Part shown: piece by piece, positions 1 through 7,873 of the stretch
Numbering within the stretch: position 1 is the stretch's first letter
Layout: each line of letters begins with the position of its first letter
NCBI GenBank assembly: GCA_050954885.1
Contig: JBPBPI010000089.1
Location: forward strand, 1-63,792
DNA: 63,792 nt
From: JBPBPI01 sp050954885
Lineage (GTDB): Bacteria > Pseudomonadota > Alphaproteobacteria > Caedimonadales > Caedimonadaceae
Direction: 5' to 3'
Position numbers and translations under genes: made by a program
Notes under the pieces: generated by a model
Seen by the model: only the letters and a program-made list of their open reading frames with translations
The model's database searches: none
What the model was told of the DNA's origin: nothing

Positions 1-80
1 ACAAATACTCAACAACACGAGACCGTAAATCTGTACTATATCCGTAACTCATCCCTATTTATAACATTGAGTAATTATAT

Positions 81-485
81 ATGCAATCAGCTATAGAATA
101 CAAAGAAGGAATGGATATTCGAGATTTTAACCGTAAGACAAAAGCCTTGCAAGATTTAGCTGAGCGTGGAAAATTAGTTAAAACACAGCCTGATAGAGAT
201 CCTGAAATTACAAAGGGGTACCGTAAAAATATTTTAGAAGCTGCTCAGGAAAAGTTTGGACAATCAAATCCAGAGATGTTGGCTAAGATTGAAAAAAATC
301 TGAAAAAAATGGATGTTGATCATTTGCATGAGTTACAATTAGGTGGCAGTGATCATCAAGCAATATTAACAATGCTGGAAAAACAAGTAAATCGGTCAGT
401 TGGATCACAAGTGCGTCATCAAATGAAAGATTTACCCATTGGTACAAAGATTGATAAAATAGAAATTAAAGGACCTCAACATTGA
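81..485 (+). CDS. Orphan polymorphic-toxin C-terminal nuclease domain
   Basis: This 134-residue product looks like the C-terminal toxin module of a polymorphic (Rhs/CDI-type) toxin without its delivery part. The segment DVDHLHELQLGGSDH (residues about 78-92), followed by RSVGSQVRHQ and LPIGTKIDKIEI, matches what I remember of HNH/endonuclease-VII-like toxin tips in which a D-x-D-H and further His residues bind metal. The frame has a TAA stop three codons before the ATG, so no longer protein is fused upstream in this window. The stop codon overlaps the TTG start of the next gene (TTGA), which is the usual toxin-immunity arrangement. No signal peptide is visible, so it is probably a silent, displaced cassette or a recombination donor. 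The domain assignment is from memory of the motif; the toxin-immunity pairing is well supported by context. Confidence 0.65.
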   Translation: MQSAIEYKEGMDIRDFNRKTKALQDLAERGKLVKTQPDRDPEITKGYRKNILEAAQEKFGQSNPEMLAKIEKNLKKMDVDHLHELQLGGSDHQAILTMLEKQVNRSVGSQVRHQMKDLPIGTKIDKIEIKGPQH

Positions 486-994
486 CAGCTTTAGAAAAAG
501 TAAGGTTTTTAAAAGAGATTAAATGGAACAAGTTATATCTTGATAAATATTTTATAGATATTTCTGTTGAGGAAAACAGATGGCAACCTGGAGAGATTGA
601 TGAGCTTCAACAACAATATCCTTGGTTATCTCAATTTTATTTAGATTTTATTGCTGAATTTGATGCAGTTGGTGTTGCTTGGGTTGTGTTCTATGGCTCT
701 CGCAATTGCGATGTCATTCCAATATGGGAAGAAATTGATTACTGGAAAGATCAAGCCAAGGATCAATATCTGCCTTTTGGCAAGGATCCTTCAGGAAGTA
801 TTTATGTGTTTGACAGGCAAAATAAAGTTCTCCTTTTTTCTCTTGATGATGAAGAATGGGAAAATCCTGAAGTGCATGCCGACAGCCTAGAGGAATTTAT
901 TGATCAATGTTTATTAGGTCCACAATATGCAGAGTTCAATTCGATAGAAAAAGATAATTTCTATAGACTATTAAAAGATCAAGGTTGGGTGTAA
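482..994 (+). CDS. Probable immunity protein, SMI1/KNR4 (SUKH) family
   Basis: This is a 170-residue cytoplasmic protein whose pattern fits the SUKH superfamily of immunity proteins. An early W-x-P-x-E-I-D-E-L-Q-Q-Q-Y helix is followed by the strand segment LPFGKDPSGSIYVFD (about residues 98-112), then an acidic loop and the closing helix SLEEFIDQCLLG. These proteins bind and neutralize a cognate nuclease toxin. The start codon is TTG at 482-484 and overlaps the toxin stop codon, implying translational coupling so that immunity is made with toxin. I chose this start because of the overlap; the next Met would remove the first conserved part. The family call is based on the G-x-D-x-x-G-x-x-Y/F pattern and the gene order, without a profile search. 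Confidence 0.65.
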   Translation: MTALEKVRFLKEIKWNKLYLDKYFIDISVEENRWQPGEIDELQQQYPWLSQFYLDFIAEFDAVGVAWVVFYGSRNCDVIPIWEEIDYWKDQAKDQYLPFGKDPSGSIYVFDRQNKVLLFSLDDEEWENPEVHADSLEEFIDQCLLGPQYAEFNSIEKDNFYRLLKDQGWV

Positions 995-1127
995 ATAATT
1001 TAAGATTTTTTATGCTGAAAATTTTAAATGTCGATTCTAAATATCATAATACTTGGAATTATCTTTTTTAAATCTTAAATAATCCTGCTTACTTTACGTA
1101 AGATTCTGAACATTAATAGAACCTTAA

Positions 1128-1634
1128 CCCGTTGCGGAACAACCAGTCGCTCCAGTATCTGAACCTGCTGCAGAACAACCAGTCGCTCAACCGATTATAA
1201 ATCAACAGTTTCAGGGGGCTGAAATTGTTCAAGTTGGATGGAAGGGAGATTTAGCAAAAGAGGCACTTCAGAAATTACTGAAAACTTTTTCCAAAGAAAC
1301 ACAAAAACTTGTCGGAAGAACAAATAAAAAGTATAAGCCTCAATTACTTGCTAGAAAAAATGCACCAAAAGAAAATACAACGCTCAAGGCAGCTGAGCAG
1401 GAATTAAAAGGAAATCAAATAGATCTCGCCAAACAAAGAGGTAGAACTTATGATCATGTTGAAAAAGTTGAAAATGCACAGGAAGGTTTGCTTAAACATA
1501 TAAAAAGAATAAAAAATCGTTTGGGTTATCCTGATCTTCCGAATGCTGAGAGAGAAGTACTTGAAAAAGAATTAGCAAAAGCCAGTAAACTTCTTGATCA
1601 TACGGAAGGGTTTGTACCAAGGAATGTAAAATGA
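1128..1634 (+). pseudogene. Orphan toxin fragment: Pro-rich linker plus Ntox28-like domain, no start codon
   Basis: An open frame of 168 residues runs from just after a TAA (1125-1127) to a TGA at 1632-1634 but has no Met near its beginning, so it cannot be a free-standing gene. It begins with a PVAEQPVAPVSEPAAEQPVA linker (1128-1187). A basic and helical region follows, then a tip containing RGRTYDHVEKVENAQEG and a helical segment ending LLDHTEGFVP. That tip resembles the bacterial toxin 28 (Ntox28, predicted RNase) domain as I remember it. Its TGA overlaps the ATG of the next gene (ATGA), again a toxin-immunity junction. The same linker recurs at 3223, so this is a displaced toxin tip that could be captured by homologous recombination with a full-length toxin gene elsewhere. 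Confidence 0.6.
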
Positions 1635-2215
1635 AATTAAAAAGCGTTAAAAAAATTAGAGATGAATGGTGTGATTCTGAAACTGGACAGATTTCAAAAG
1701 AATCCTTAGAGGATCTCAAAAAACATCTTGAAGGAGAAGATGAGGACAAATTATGTCGCGCCATAAGCCTTGTAACAGATGCACGTCTTATGCAATTTGT
1801 GCCTTTGATGGCAAAACATTTGGATCATGAAGATGATTACATACGTGAACTTCTAATAGGTGATTTGTTGACTATTTTGAAGCTCCCAGAATATGCCAAA
1901 GTTGGTCTTAAAATGGCGCAAGACGATGAAGATAGTGGCGTCAGATGTCTGGCTGTAAAAGGTTTAGGATTTATTATTGACAAAGCAGATGATCAAATAA
2001 AAAAAGAAATTTTTTGTTATTTTTGCAATGTCATTGATCAAGATATTTACGATGTAGATACTAAACAAGATGTTTATAGAGCAATGACTATTGCTCTTGA
2101 TATTCCCAGAGATCAAAGACCAGTTCTTGTTGAAAATCCTGATTTAACAAAATTTATTAAGCCAGAAATTGTTCAGCAATTTAAAGAAAAATATGGATTT
2201 GAAAATAAAAAGTAA
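1631..2215 (+). CDS. Probable immunity protein with HEAT-like repeats
   Basis: This 194-residue product starts at an ATG that overlaps the stop of the preceding toxin fragment by four bases. Residues about 45-125 read as paired amphipathic helices typical of HEAT-like repeats: a helix ending in PLMAKHLDHEDDYIRELL, then a second unit around KMAQDDEDSGVRCLAVKGLG. HEAT-like proteins are frequent immunity partners for polymorphic toxins. The C-terminus (residues about 160-194) is basic and helical. There is no signal peptide or membrane segment, so it acts in the cytoplasm. The partner is inferred to be the Ntox28-like fragment upstream. A solo immunity gene can still protect against toxins of neighbouring cells even if the local toxin is silent. 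I do not recognize the exact family. Confidence 0.6.
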   Translation: MKLKSVKKIRDEWCDSETGQISKESLEDLKKHLEGEDEDKLCRAISLVTDARLMQFVPLMAKHLDHEDDYIRELLIGDLLTILKLPEYAKVGLKMAQDDEDSGVRCLAVKGLGFIIDKADDQIKKEIFCYFCNVIDQDIYDVDTKQDVYRAMTIALDIPRDQRPVLVENPDLTKFIKPEIVQQFKEKYGFENKK

Positions 2216-2239
2216 ATTAAAAGATATTTTATTTTTTAG

Positions 2240-2350
2240 CCTCAATCTGCTGCGGAACTACCTTCTAATGAGACTGTTCAACAAGCACAAAAAACACGCG
2301 GACGTTCTCGAATTTAGACGTTTCACAATTCTTTAAGTCAACTTAATATA
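2240..2350 (+). pseudogene. Relic of the toxin-parent tail sequence
   Basis: The reading frame from 2240 encodes PQSAAELPSNETVQQAQ and then TRGRSRI before a TAG at 2315-2317. The DNA downstream continues to resemble the copy at 3375-3450: the core T-R-G-R-S-R-I and the following T-x-H-N-x-x are shared, and the TAG corresponds to a CAG in the other copy. This is therefore a decayed second copy of a tail sequence lying on the 3' side of the second toxin-immunity cassette. It has no start codon or ribosome binding site and is not expected to be translated. Confidence 0.6.
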
Positions 2351-2448
2351 TTATATAAATGAATTTTTAAAATCTTTTAATTTCTCTAAAATGATAGTTT
2401 TTTAAAAGTTTTAAAAACACTAAATATTTTGATTACTTAGGAATCAAT

Positions 2449-3161
2449 ATGAAATATCTTGTTTTATATCTCATTTTATCTATATCCAAACTTTACGCAG
2501 GTTCAGAAAGATTAAAGAGTTGTCTGACTCAAGAAATTAACGATATAACAGCAACGTGCTTATATACTGATAAAATTATAGAAGAAATTAAAAAATTATA
2601 CTCGGTTCCTTTAACACAAGGAATGAGCGAATATACCAAAAGATTTAGATTGGCCTGCAAAGTTAGAAACTCTAATGTTTGTTTTGATGAAGCTATATTT
2701 TATGCTTTTGCAATGAGAAATAATTTCATAAAATTTTATAAAAAATCAAAAGAAAAAAAGATATCGTCAGTAAGTTACGTTTTGACATTGGTCTTATAGA
2801 TAATTCGCTAAACTTTTTAAAAAATGCAACGAAGCATTATAAATTTGAATACGTAGAATTTAGGCTTATAAAAAATCATTTAGATAGAATTATTGAAAAA
2901 ATTTCTCCAGAACATATTGCATTAATGGAAAAAAATCTTAAATGGTTAAATAGAAAGTCAATTTACAATAAAAATATTAAATTAGGGCCTATAGGTTTAG
3001 TTGTGAAATTAAAAGATTTTGATATTATCATGCTAGAAACATTAATATATTTTAACCATAAATTATTATATGAAACTTTTTCTTTTGATGAAGAAACATC
3101 TTTAGGATTGTCAAAGTTAATCAATGAATCAGCTATAAAATTAGATAAAATGACTCAATAA
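2449..3161 (+). pseudogene. Exported protein of unknown function, frameshifted at an A7 run
   Basis: The first part (2449-2799) begins MKYLVLYLILSISKLYAGS, a clear signal peptide, and contains several Cys residues. It goes out of frame at a run of seven A at 2753-2759. The other frame continues without stops from there to 3161, giving IVSKLRFDIGLIDNSLNF and then a helical, Lys-rich C-terminal half ending KLDKMTQ. One extra A would restore a single exported protein of about 237 residues. The gene sits between two copies of the toxin-parent tail. I recognize no family. The break may be a true mutation, a slippage-controlled switch or a sequence error. The Met at 2925 is internal to the original gene and is unlikely to be a real start. 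Confidence 0.6.
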
Positions 3162-3222
3162 AAATTATCTCAATTTTCTACTACCTTTCTGATCAAATAT
3201 AGTATTCATAAGTATTAATTAA

Positions 3223-3461
3223 CCCGTAGCTGAGCAACCAGTCACTCCACTACCTGCCCCTGTCGCAGAACAACCTACAACTCCAGTATCTGAACCTGTT
3301 GCGGAACAACCAGCTGCTCCGGCATCTGAACCTGTTACGGAACAACCGGTCCCTCAACTTGAACAAGCAACAACTGAAACTGTTAAAGAAGATCAAGAAA
3401 CACGGGGACGCTCTCGAATTCAGACGTCTCACAATCCTTTTGGGTCACCGCGTTCTGTTTC
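3223..3461 (+). pseudogene. Pro-Val-Ala-Glu-Gln linker repeats and tail of a lost toxin-type gene
   Basis: An open frame without a start codon encodes four to five imperfect units of the type PVAEQPxxPxSE (3223-3350). It then reads ETVKEDQETRGRSRIQTSHN and a short Ser/Pro-rich stretch ending near YSP at about 3461. The first bases after TTAACCCGT are nearly the same as those at 1124-1160, and the second half matches the relic at 2240. The frame runs on antisense into the end of the tadE-like gene, but the similarity to the other copies stops at about 3461, which marks the boundary of the array. It is a remnant of a larger protein with a repetitive Pro-rich region. Its main interest is as homologous sequence flanking the cassettes. 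Confidence 0.6.
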
Positions 3462-4022
3462 TTACTCACCGATTAAAACATTCATGCTTCCACTACGTGG
3501 TACGAAAACTGAGGCGCGATATAATGTTTTGGTTGGAAAAAAACTTTCAAATACAAGGGGTTTGTATTGGTAAAAAATCTCTGTCACAATGATTGTTTGA
3601 TCTTTGATAACACTGACGTCACCTGGCAAATTTTTTGGTATATTTCCAATAGCTCCAAGAAGACTGATGCCACCATTATAATTTTGCTGCCATGAAATAA
3701 TCATCTTTGTAGGATCTGTGGTCATGCCAATATTTTGCACCTGAGTTGACACAATTGAGCCATATTTATTAAAATCGAAAGGTTTTAAAACATCATTTGC
3801 GGTTTTTAAATTATTTACAAGTAAACTGCGCGTCATATTTTGCCGTGTGATCATATCGCCAATGACACCCGCGGCACGCACCAATTTATTATTTAAAAGA
3901 ATATAATTCGACAACTCAAAAATTCCTACAAATAACAAAACCATGACGGGAACAATAAGGGCAAATTCTACAAGAACAGATCCTTTGGTGGACCTTATAT
4001 ACTTTTTTGTTAAGTTTAACAT
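3462..4022 (-). CDS. TadE-like minor pilin, Tad pilus
   Basis: The product (about 186 residues) has a short basic N-terminus and then a TadE-type segment, GSVLVEFALIVPVMVLLFVG. This Glu-containing pilin-like helix anchors minor pilins in the inner membrane before prepilin peptidase cleavage. The rest is a predicted periplasmic domain. Family members are minor components of Flp/Tad pili. I place the start at the ATG at 4022, preceded by AAGGAT; the longer frame from 4082 would overlap the upstream gene by 44 bases. It follows another TadE-like gene in the same direction, so the pair is probably one transcript. The 3' end abuts the toxin-array relics. No tad ATPase or secretin gene is in the window. 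Confidence 0.75.
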   Translation of the reverse strand: MLNLTKKYIRSTKGSVLVEFALIVPVMVLLFVGIFELSNYILLNNKLVRAAGVIGDMITRQNMTRSLLVNNLKTANDVLKPFDFNKYGSIVSTQVQNIGMTTDPTKMIISWQQNYNGGISLLGAIGNIPKNLPGDVSVIKDQTIIVTEIFYQYKPLVFESFFPTKTLYRASVFVPRSGSMNVLIGE

Positions 4023-4038
4023 TAAACTTATATCCTTA

Positions 4039-4548
4039 TTAACTTGAGGTAAAAAGTTCATTAACCACAGGAGTTTGCGCATGAAGTGTCACCAAATTAC
4101 TATTACCAAATATGGTAAATAAGGTATCCCAAGTATAACTTAATTTGTATAAGACAGCCTGTCCCCCTGTGCCATATGATCCTGTTTGTCCGTTATCAGC
4201 ACTCACATTCACAAGATTTGGATAAGCTGATACAGTGACCACCAAGTCATTGGTTTTAATGATTCCCCCACTGTATTGAATGGCAGTATTCCTAATGACT
4301 TGTAGAATACTGTCGCCTCTTGTCATATTTGTTTGTGATGCACCCGTCACACCATAGCGAGATGCCTCTCGCACCGCAGCTTCAAGCGCATTTTGAATCA
4401 CCATCATCATACCCATATGAATGGTGCCAAACATCAAAAGAATGAAAACAGGGGCTAGAATTGCAAATTCAAGGAGTGTGGTTCCCTCGTCTTTTTTATA
4501 AAAATAAAATCTCTTTTTAAAACATGAACGAGCTACTTTTTTTCTCAT
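4039..4548 (-). CDS. TadE-like minor pilin, Tad pilus
   Basis: This 169-residue protein has a basic leader (KKRFYFYKKDEG) followed by TTLLEFAILAPVFILLMFGT, the TadE hydrophobic helix with its conserved Glu. Next comes NALEAAVREASRYGVTG, a signature common to TadE/TadG proteins in alphaproteobacteria. The C-terminal half is a small beta-rich periplasmic domain. It should be processed by the prepilin peptidase and join the Tad pilus machine as a minor subunit. It is the first gene of a two-gene minus-strand unit. The AT-rich gap 4549-5036 separates it from the divergently transcribed Flp pilin, so both may share a control region. The family call is firm; the exact role (E or F type) is not. Confidence 0.8.
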   Translation of the reverse strand: MRKKVARSCFKKRFYFYKKDEGTTLLEFAILAPVFILLMFGTIHMGMMMVIQNALEAAVREASRYGVTGASQTNMTRGDSILQVIRNTAIQYSGGIIKTNDLVVTVSAYPNLVNVSADNGQTGSYGTGGQAVLYKLSYTWDTLFTIFGNSNLVTLHAQTPVVNELFTSS

Positions 4549-5036
4549 TACTCTTAATTCCCTGTATGGCCAATTTATAGCAAAATTTTTATTTTTTATA
4601 CTTCACAAAATATCATGCTTTATGGGCAAACACAATTGATGCGTTTTTTTAGAAATATGAGGAAATAATATTAAAAAATTAGGTTTAAATTTTTTATTAA
4701 AACCAATGATCACGGCCACCTTTAAAACAATATTAAAAGAGGTCAAAATAAACAAAATAAATCAAAAATAATTTTTAATTTATCCAGTGTTATTTGTTAT
4801 TTTGTAATTTTTTACAGTATATGAAATATATAAAACTTTTAAATAAAAATTAATAAGTTATTTTTTTTCAAAGACTTACAAAAGATTATCAATATTAAAT
4901 TTATTAAAAAACTTATATTTTTTATCATCAAAAATTCATTTAAAATACCTATATTTTTTTAATGATTATTTAATTTACATGAGGCATTATAAATTTGTGA
5001 GTTGATTATTATGAAGTGACAAATAGGGAGAAGAAA
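4549..5036. other. AT-rich divergent intergenic region
   Basis: These 488 bases separate the tadE-like genes (minus) from the flp pilin (plus). They are extremely AT-rich and I found no open frame with a ribosome binding site. The region probably holds the promoters of both pilus units. I could not pick out convincing -35/-10 pairs because the base composition produces many chance matches. Confidence 0.5.
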
Positions 5037-5195
5037 ATGAAAACTTTAATAAACTTTTTGAAAGATGAGAGCGGTGCATCAGCTGCCGAATATGGCATAC
5101 TTGTTGCCCTTATTGCTGCTGTGTCCGTTGCTGCTGTTAAAACCTTTGGTGGTAAAGTCAACACAACCTTTACAGGTATATCAACAAAGTTTTAA
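5037..5195 (+). CDS. flp: Flp/Fap-type pilin (major Tad pilus subunit)
   Basis: A 52-residue protein reads MKTLINFLKDESGASAAEYG and then ILVALIAAVSVAAVKTFGGK and a short polar end. This is the canonical Flp pilin plan: a basic leader, the G/A-A-E-Y motif at the prepilin peptidase site, and a hydrophobic helix that packs the pilus fibre. A strong ribosome binding site, GGGAGAAG, lies just upstream. A hairpin terminator follows 29 bases after the stop, so it appears to be transcribed alone. The neighbouring TadE-like genes point to a Tad/Flp adhesive pilus. The remaining tad genes must lie elsewhere, as is common in alphaproteobacteria with scattered pilin genes. Confidence 0.9.
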   Translation: MKTLINFLKDESGASAAEYGILVALIAAVSVAAVKTFGGKVNTTFTGISTKF

Positions 5196-5223
5196 TAAAC
5201 AAATATTATTTAGACTTAAGAAG

Positions 5224-5256
5224 AAAAGGTACCTTAAAATTAAGGTACCTTTTTTT
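5224..5256 (+). terminator. Rho-independent terminator between flp and rpsA
   Basis: A 14-base perfect stem (5224-5237 pairing with 5240-5253, containing AAGGTACCTT) is followed by seven T on the plus strand. On the minus strand the four A at 5224-5227 give a short T run, so it can also end rpsA transcription, whose stop is at 5263. It is probably bidirectional. Confidence 0.85.
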
Positions 5257-5262
5257 ACGACT

Positions 5263-6999
5263 TTACTGTCCGTCTTCAGACGCGTTTTTCTTCTTTTCTT
5301 TCACTTTATCAAAAGCAGCCCCCAAGATATCACCAAGGCTTGCGCCGCTATCGGTTGATCCATAAGTTGCCATAGCTTCTTTTTCTTCGTGAATTTCACG
5401 GCCCTTGATCGAAAGAGTCAACTTGCGTGTTGAATGATCAACGTTGGTGACTTTTGCGTCAACCTTTTCACCAATTGCAAATCGATCTGTTCGTTGTTCA
5501 TTGCGCTCTTTAGAAAGCTCAACTTTACGAATGAATCCTGGAATACCTTCGCTTGTTAACACATCAAGGCCTTGTTCTGTGATGGCTGTAATTTCACACG
5601 TCACAATACTGCCTTTTTTGATCTCAGACAAACCTGAAGCATAAGGATCTGGGGTTAATTGCTTGACACCCAATGAAATACGTTCCTTGCCTGGATCAAC
5701 TTCCAGAACTTTAACCTGTATTTTTTCACCTTTTGAATATTTCTTGATGGTTTCTTCAGGTGAATCTGTCCAAGATAGATCTGACATATGAACCATACCA
5801 TCAAGTTCATCTGATACAGCCACGAAAAGACCAAATTCAGTAATATTACGAACTTCGCCTTCAAATTCTGTTCCTACAGGATGATTGGTGGCAACGGTTG
5901 ACCAAGGATTTTCAATACATTGCTTAATACCCAAGGCAATACGACGTTTGGTCAAATCAACTTCCAAAATCATCACATCAACTTCTTGACCAATGGAGAT
6001 GAACTTATTGGGATGAATATTTTTCTTGGTCCAACTCATTTCAGAGACGTGAACAAGACCTTCGATACCAGATTGAAGTTCCACAAACGCACCATAATCA
6101 GCAATATTTGTCACGGTTCCTCGTGCTTTCATACCAACACTGTAACGTGCACCAACATCTTGCCATGGATCGCTCTCAAGTTGCTTCATGCCCAATGAAA
6201 TACGTTGTGTCTCAGGATTGAATCGAATGATTTGTACCTTGACTGTCTGACCTTGGGTCAAAACTTCATCAGGATTAGTGATACGACGCCATGAAATGTC
6301 TGTGACATGCAAAAGTCCATCGATACCGCCTAAGTCGATAAATGCGCCGTAATCGAGGACGTTTTTAACGATACCCTCACGAATTGCACCCTCTTCAATA
6401 TTGGAAAGCAATTCAGAACGTGCCTCAAAACGAGATTCTTCTAAAATAACGCGACGAGACACAACGATGTTGCCTCTTTTGCGGTCCATCTTCAGAATAC
6501 GGAAAGGTTGTTCAATATTCATAAATGGGGCTGAATCACGTGGTTTGATCGGACGAATATCAAGATGACTTCCGGGAAGGAAGGCCATGGCACCGTTAAT
6601 ATCAACGGAATATCCACCTTTGACGATGGCAAAAATGACACCATTGACAGTTTTGGAAATTTTAAAGGCACGATCTAATTCTTGCCATGACGCTTCACGA
6701 CGTGCTTTTTCGTGACTTAGGACGATCAAGCCATCTTTATCTTCCATTTTTTCAATGAAAACTTCAACGCGATCGCCGGGTTTTAAACCTGATTCGCGAT
6801 TGCCGACCATAAATTCTTTTAAAGACACACGGCCTTCGGACTTTAATCCAACGTCGATAAGCACAGATTCTTTATCGATACTGATGACAGAGCCTTTAAC
6901 GACTTTACCAATAATATCAGCTGATCCTTCTGGGGTTTCTTCCAGCATTTTGGCGAAATCTTCAAATTCGCCTTCGGGGTTATTTAATTCATTAGACAT
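5263..6999 (-). CDS. rpsA: 30S ribosomal protein S1
   Basis: This 578-residue protein binds mRNA on the small subunit and helps initiation on structured or weak leader sequences. Six S1 RNA-binding repeats can be followed at about residues 31-98, 115-182, 205-272, 289-359, 376-446 and 463-532. The strongest are repeats 3 and 4, with D-Y-G-A-F at about 216-220 and 301-305 and G-x-x-G-L-L/V-H-V. The length and six-repeat layout match the usual proteobacterial S1 (about 560 residues). The C-terminal tail is Lys/Glu-rich. It lies 43 bases downstream of cmk, the classic cmk-rpsA order, and ends at the shared terminator. The call is firm. Confidence 0.97.
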   Translation of the reverse strand: MSNELNNPEGEFEDFAKMLEETPEGSADIIGKVVKGSVISIDKESVLIDVGLKSEGRVSLKEFMVGNRESGLKPGDRVEVFIEKMEDKDGLIVLSHEKARREASWQELDRAFKISKTVNGVIFAIVKGGYSVDINGAMAFLPGSHLDIRPIKPRDSAPFMNIEQPFRILKMDRKRGNIVVSRRVILEESRFEARSELLSNIEEGAIREGIVKNVLDYGAFIDLGGIDGLLHVTDISWRRITNPDEVLTQGQTVKVQIIRFNPETQRISLGMKQLESDPWQDVGARYSVGMKARGTVTNIADYGAFVELQSGIEGLVHVSEMSWTKKNIHPNKFISIGQEVDVMILEVDLTKRRIALGIKQCIENPWSTVATNHPVGTEFEGEVRNITEFGLFVAVSDELDGMVHMSDLSWTDSPEETIKKYSKGEKIQVKVLEVDPGKERISLGVKQLTPDPYASGLSEIKKGSIVTCEITAITEQGLDVLTSEGIPGFIRKVELSKERNEQRTDRFAIGEKVDAKVTNVDHSTRKLTLSIKGREIHEEKEAMATYGSTDSGASLGDILGAAFDKVKEKKKNASEDGQ

Positions 7000-7042
7000 T
7001 CTTTTAATAGAACCTTTCTAGAATACAAAGCTACCGCGTCTG

Positions 7043-7714
7043 TCAATGTTTATCAGCAAAAAATTGCCACTCTTCAGAACGTCGGCGCATCTCAACATAA
7101 TCAATTGCTTGGTTGAGAACGTCTTCAGGAGTACAAAAGGACGTATCGATCACCAAGGCGTCAGATGCTGCTTTTAAGGGCGCTTCTGCACGTTGCTGAT
7201 CTCTTGTGTCACGTTCAATCATATCCTGAAGGACAGTGGTATATATACTCTCAATTCCCTGATTCTGCAACTCTTTGAAACGTCTTTGGGCACGAATTTC
7301 AACTTGAGCATGAATAAAAAATTTGATGGGCGCATCGGGACATATCACGGTTCCTGTGTCACGACCATCAAGGATTGTACCTGAAAAATTTAAGGGTGGA
7401 GCGGCTGAAAATTCTCGTTGAAAATGAAACAATGCCTGGCGGACGTCATGAAAGACCGCAATTTGTGATGCGGCTTGACTGACCTCATTAAGACGCAGCC
7501 CCTCTTGCGCAAGATCTGAAGGCGTCAGCTGAGACGCAATACGCGCTAGTTTTTCCTCATCATCTAAGGCCACTTGATTTTTCAAAGCAATCATCCCCAC
7601 ACAGCGATAAAGAAGACCTGTTTCAAGAAGTGCAAGATTGTAATGCGCCGACAAATGGCGCGCCAGCGTCCCTTTACCAACACCTGCAGGGCCATCAATT
7701 GTAATTGTAAACAC
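7043..7714 (-). CDS. cmk: Cytidylate kinase
   Basis: The enzyme phosphorylates CMP and dCMP with ATP, recycling pyrimidine nucleotides in the cytoplasm. The P-loop GPAGVGKGT is at residues 8-16, followed by the substrate segment LLETGLLYRCVG. The motif LDGRDTGTVICPDAPIKFF (about residues 115-133) is the conserved R-D-I/T-G-T-V region, and the lid is around RDTRDQQRAEAPL. The length (223) is normal for bacterial Cmk. It is directly upstream of rpsA on the same strand and is probably co-transcribed with it. The ATG start is directly at the beta strand before the P-loop, as usual. Confidence 0.95.
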   Translation of the reverse strand: MFTITIDGPAGVGKGTLARHLSAHYNLALLETGLLYRCVGMIALKNQVALDDEEKLARIASQLTPSDLAQEGLRLNEVSQAASQIAVFHDVRQALFHFQREFSAAPPLNFSGTILDGRDTGTVICPDAPIKFFIHAQVEIRAQRRFKELQNQGIESIYTTVLQDMIERDTRDQQRAEAPLKAASDALVIDTSFCTPEDVLNQAIDYVEMRRRSEEWQFFADKH

Positions 7715-7873
7715 GATTATATTACTTTGTTTTAAAATCTTTCAAAAAAGTTATAATAGAATAATTTGTAAATTTAAATAACAAAGCAATCGAAGAGATT
7801 AAAAAAACCTTTGACTCAAGCAACACTTCATGGCAAATGCCTTATGATAAGATAATGAAGGAGACATCAAACC

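Noticed and set aside
1492..1764. Minus-strand 90-residue frame
   Set aside because: It spans the antisense of the toxin-immunity junction; the plus-strand frames carry the overlapping stop-start and family-like sequence.
2925..3161. Independent 78-residue gene starting at the Met at 2925
   Set aside because: The same frame is open and protein-like far upstream of this Met and joins the 5' part across the A run, so it is the C-terminal half of a broken gene.
3250..3432. Minus-strand 60-residue frame rich in Arg, Phe, Cys and Trp
   Set aside because: It is the complement of the repetitive Pro/Glu/Gln linker; its composition is a mirror of that repeat and there is no ribosome binding site.
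4549..5036. Possible replication origin because of extreme AT content
   Set aside because: No DnaA-box cluster or typical origin genes are nearby; many intergenic regions here have similar composition.
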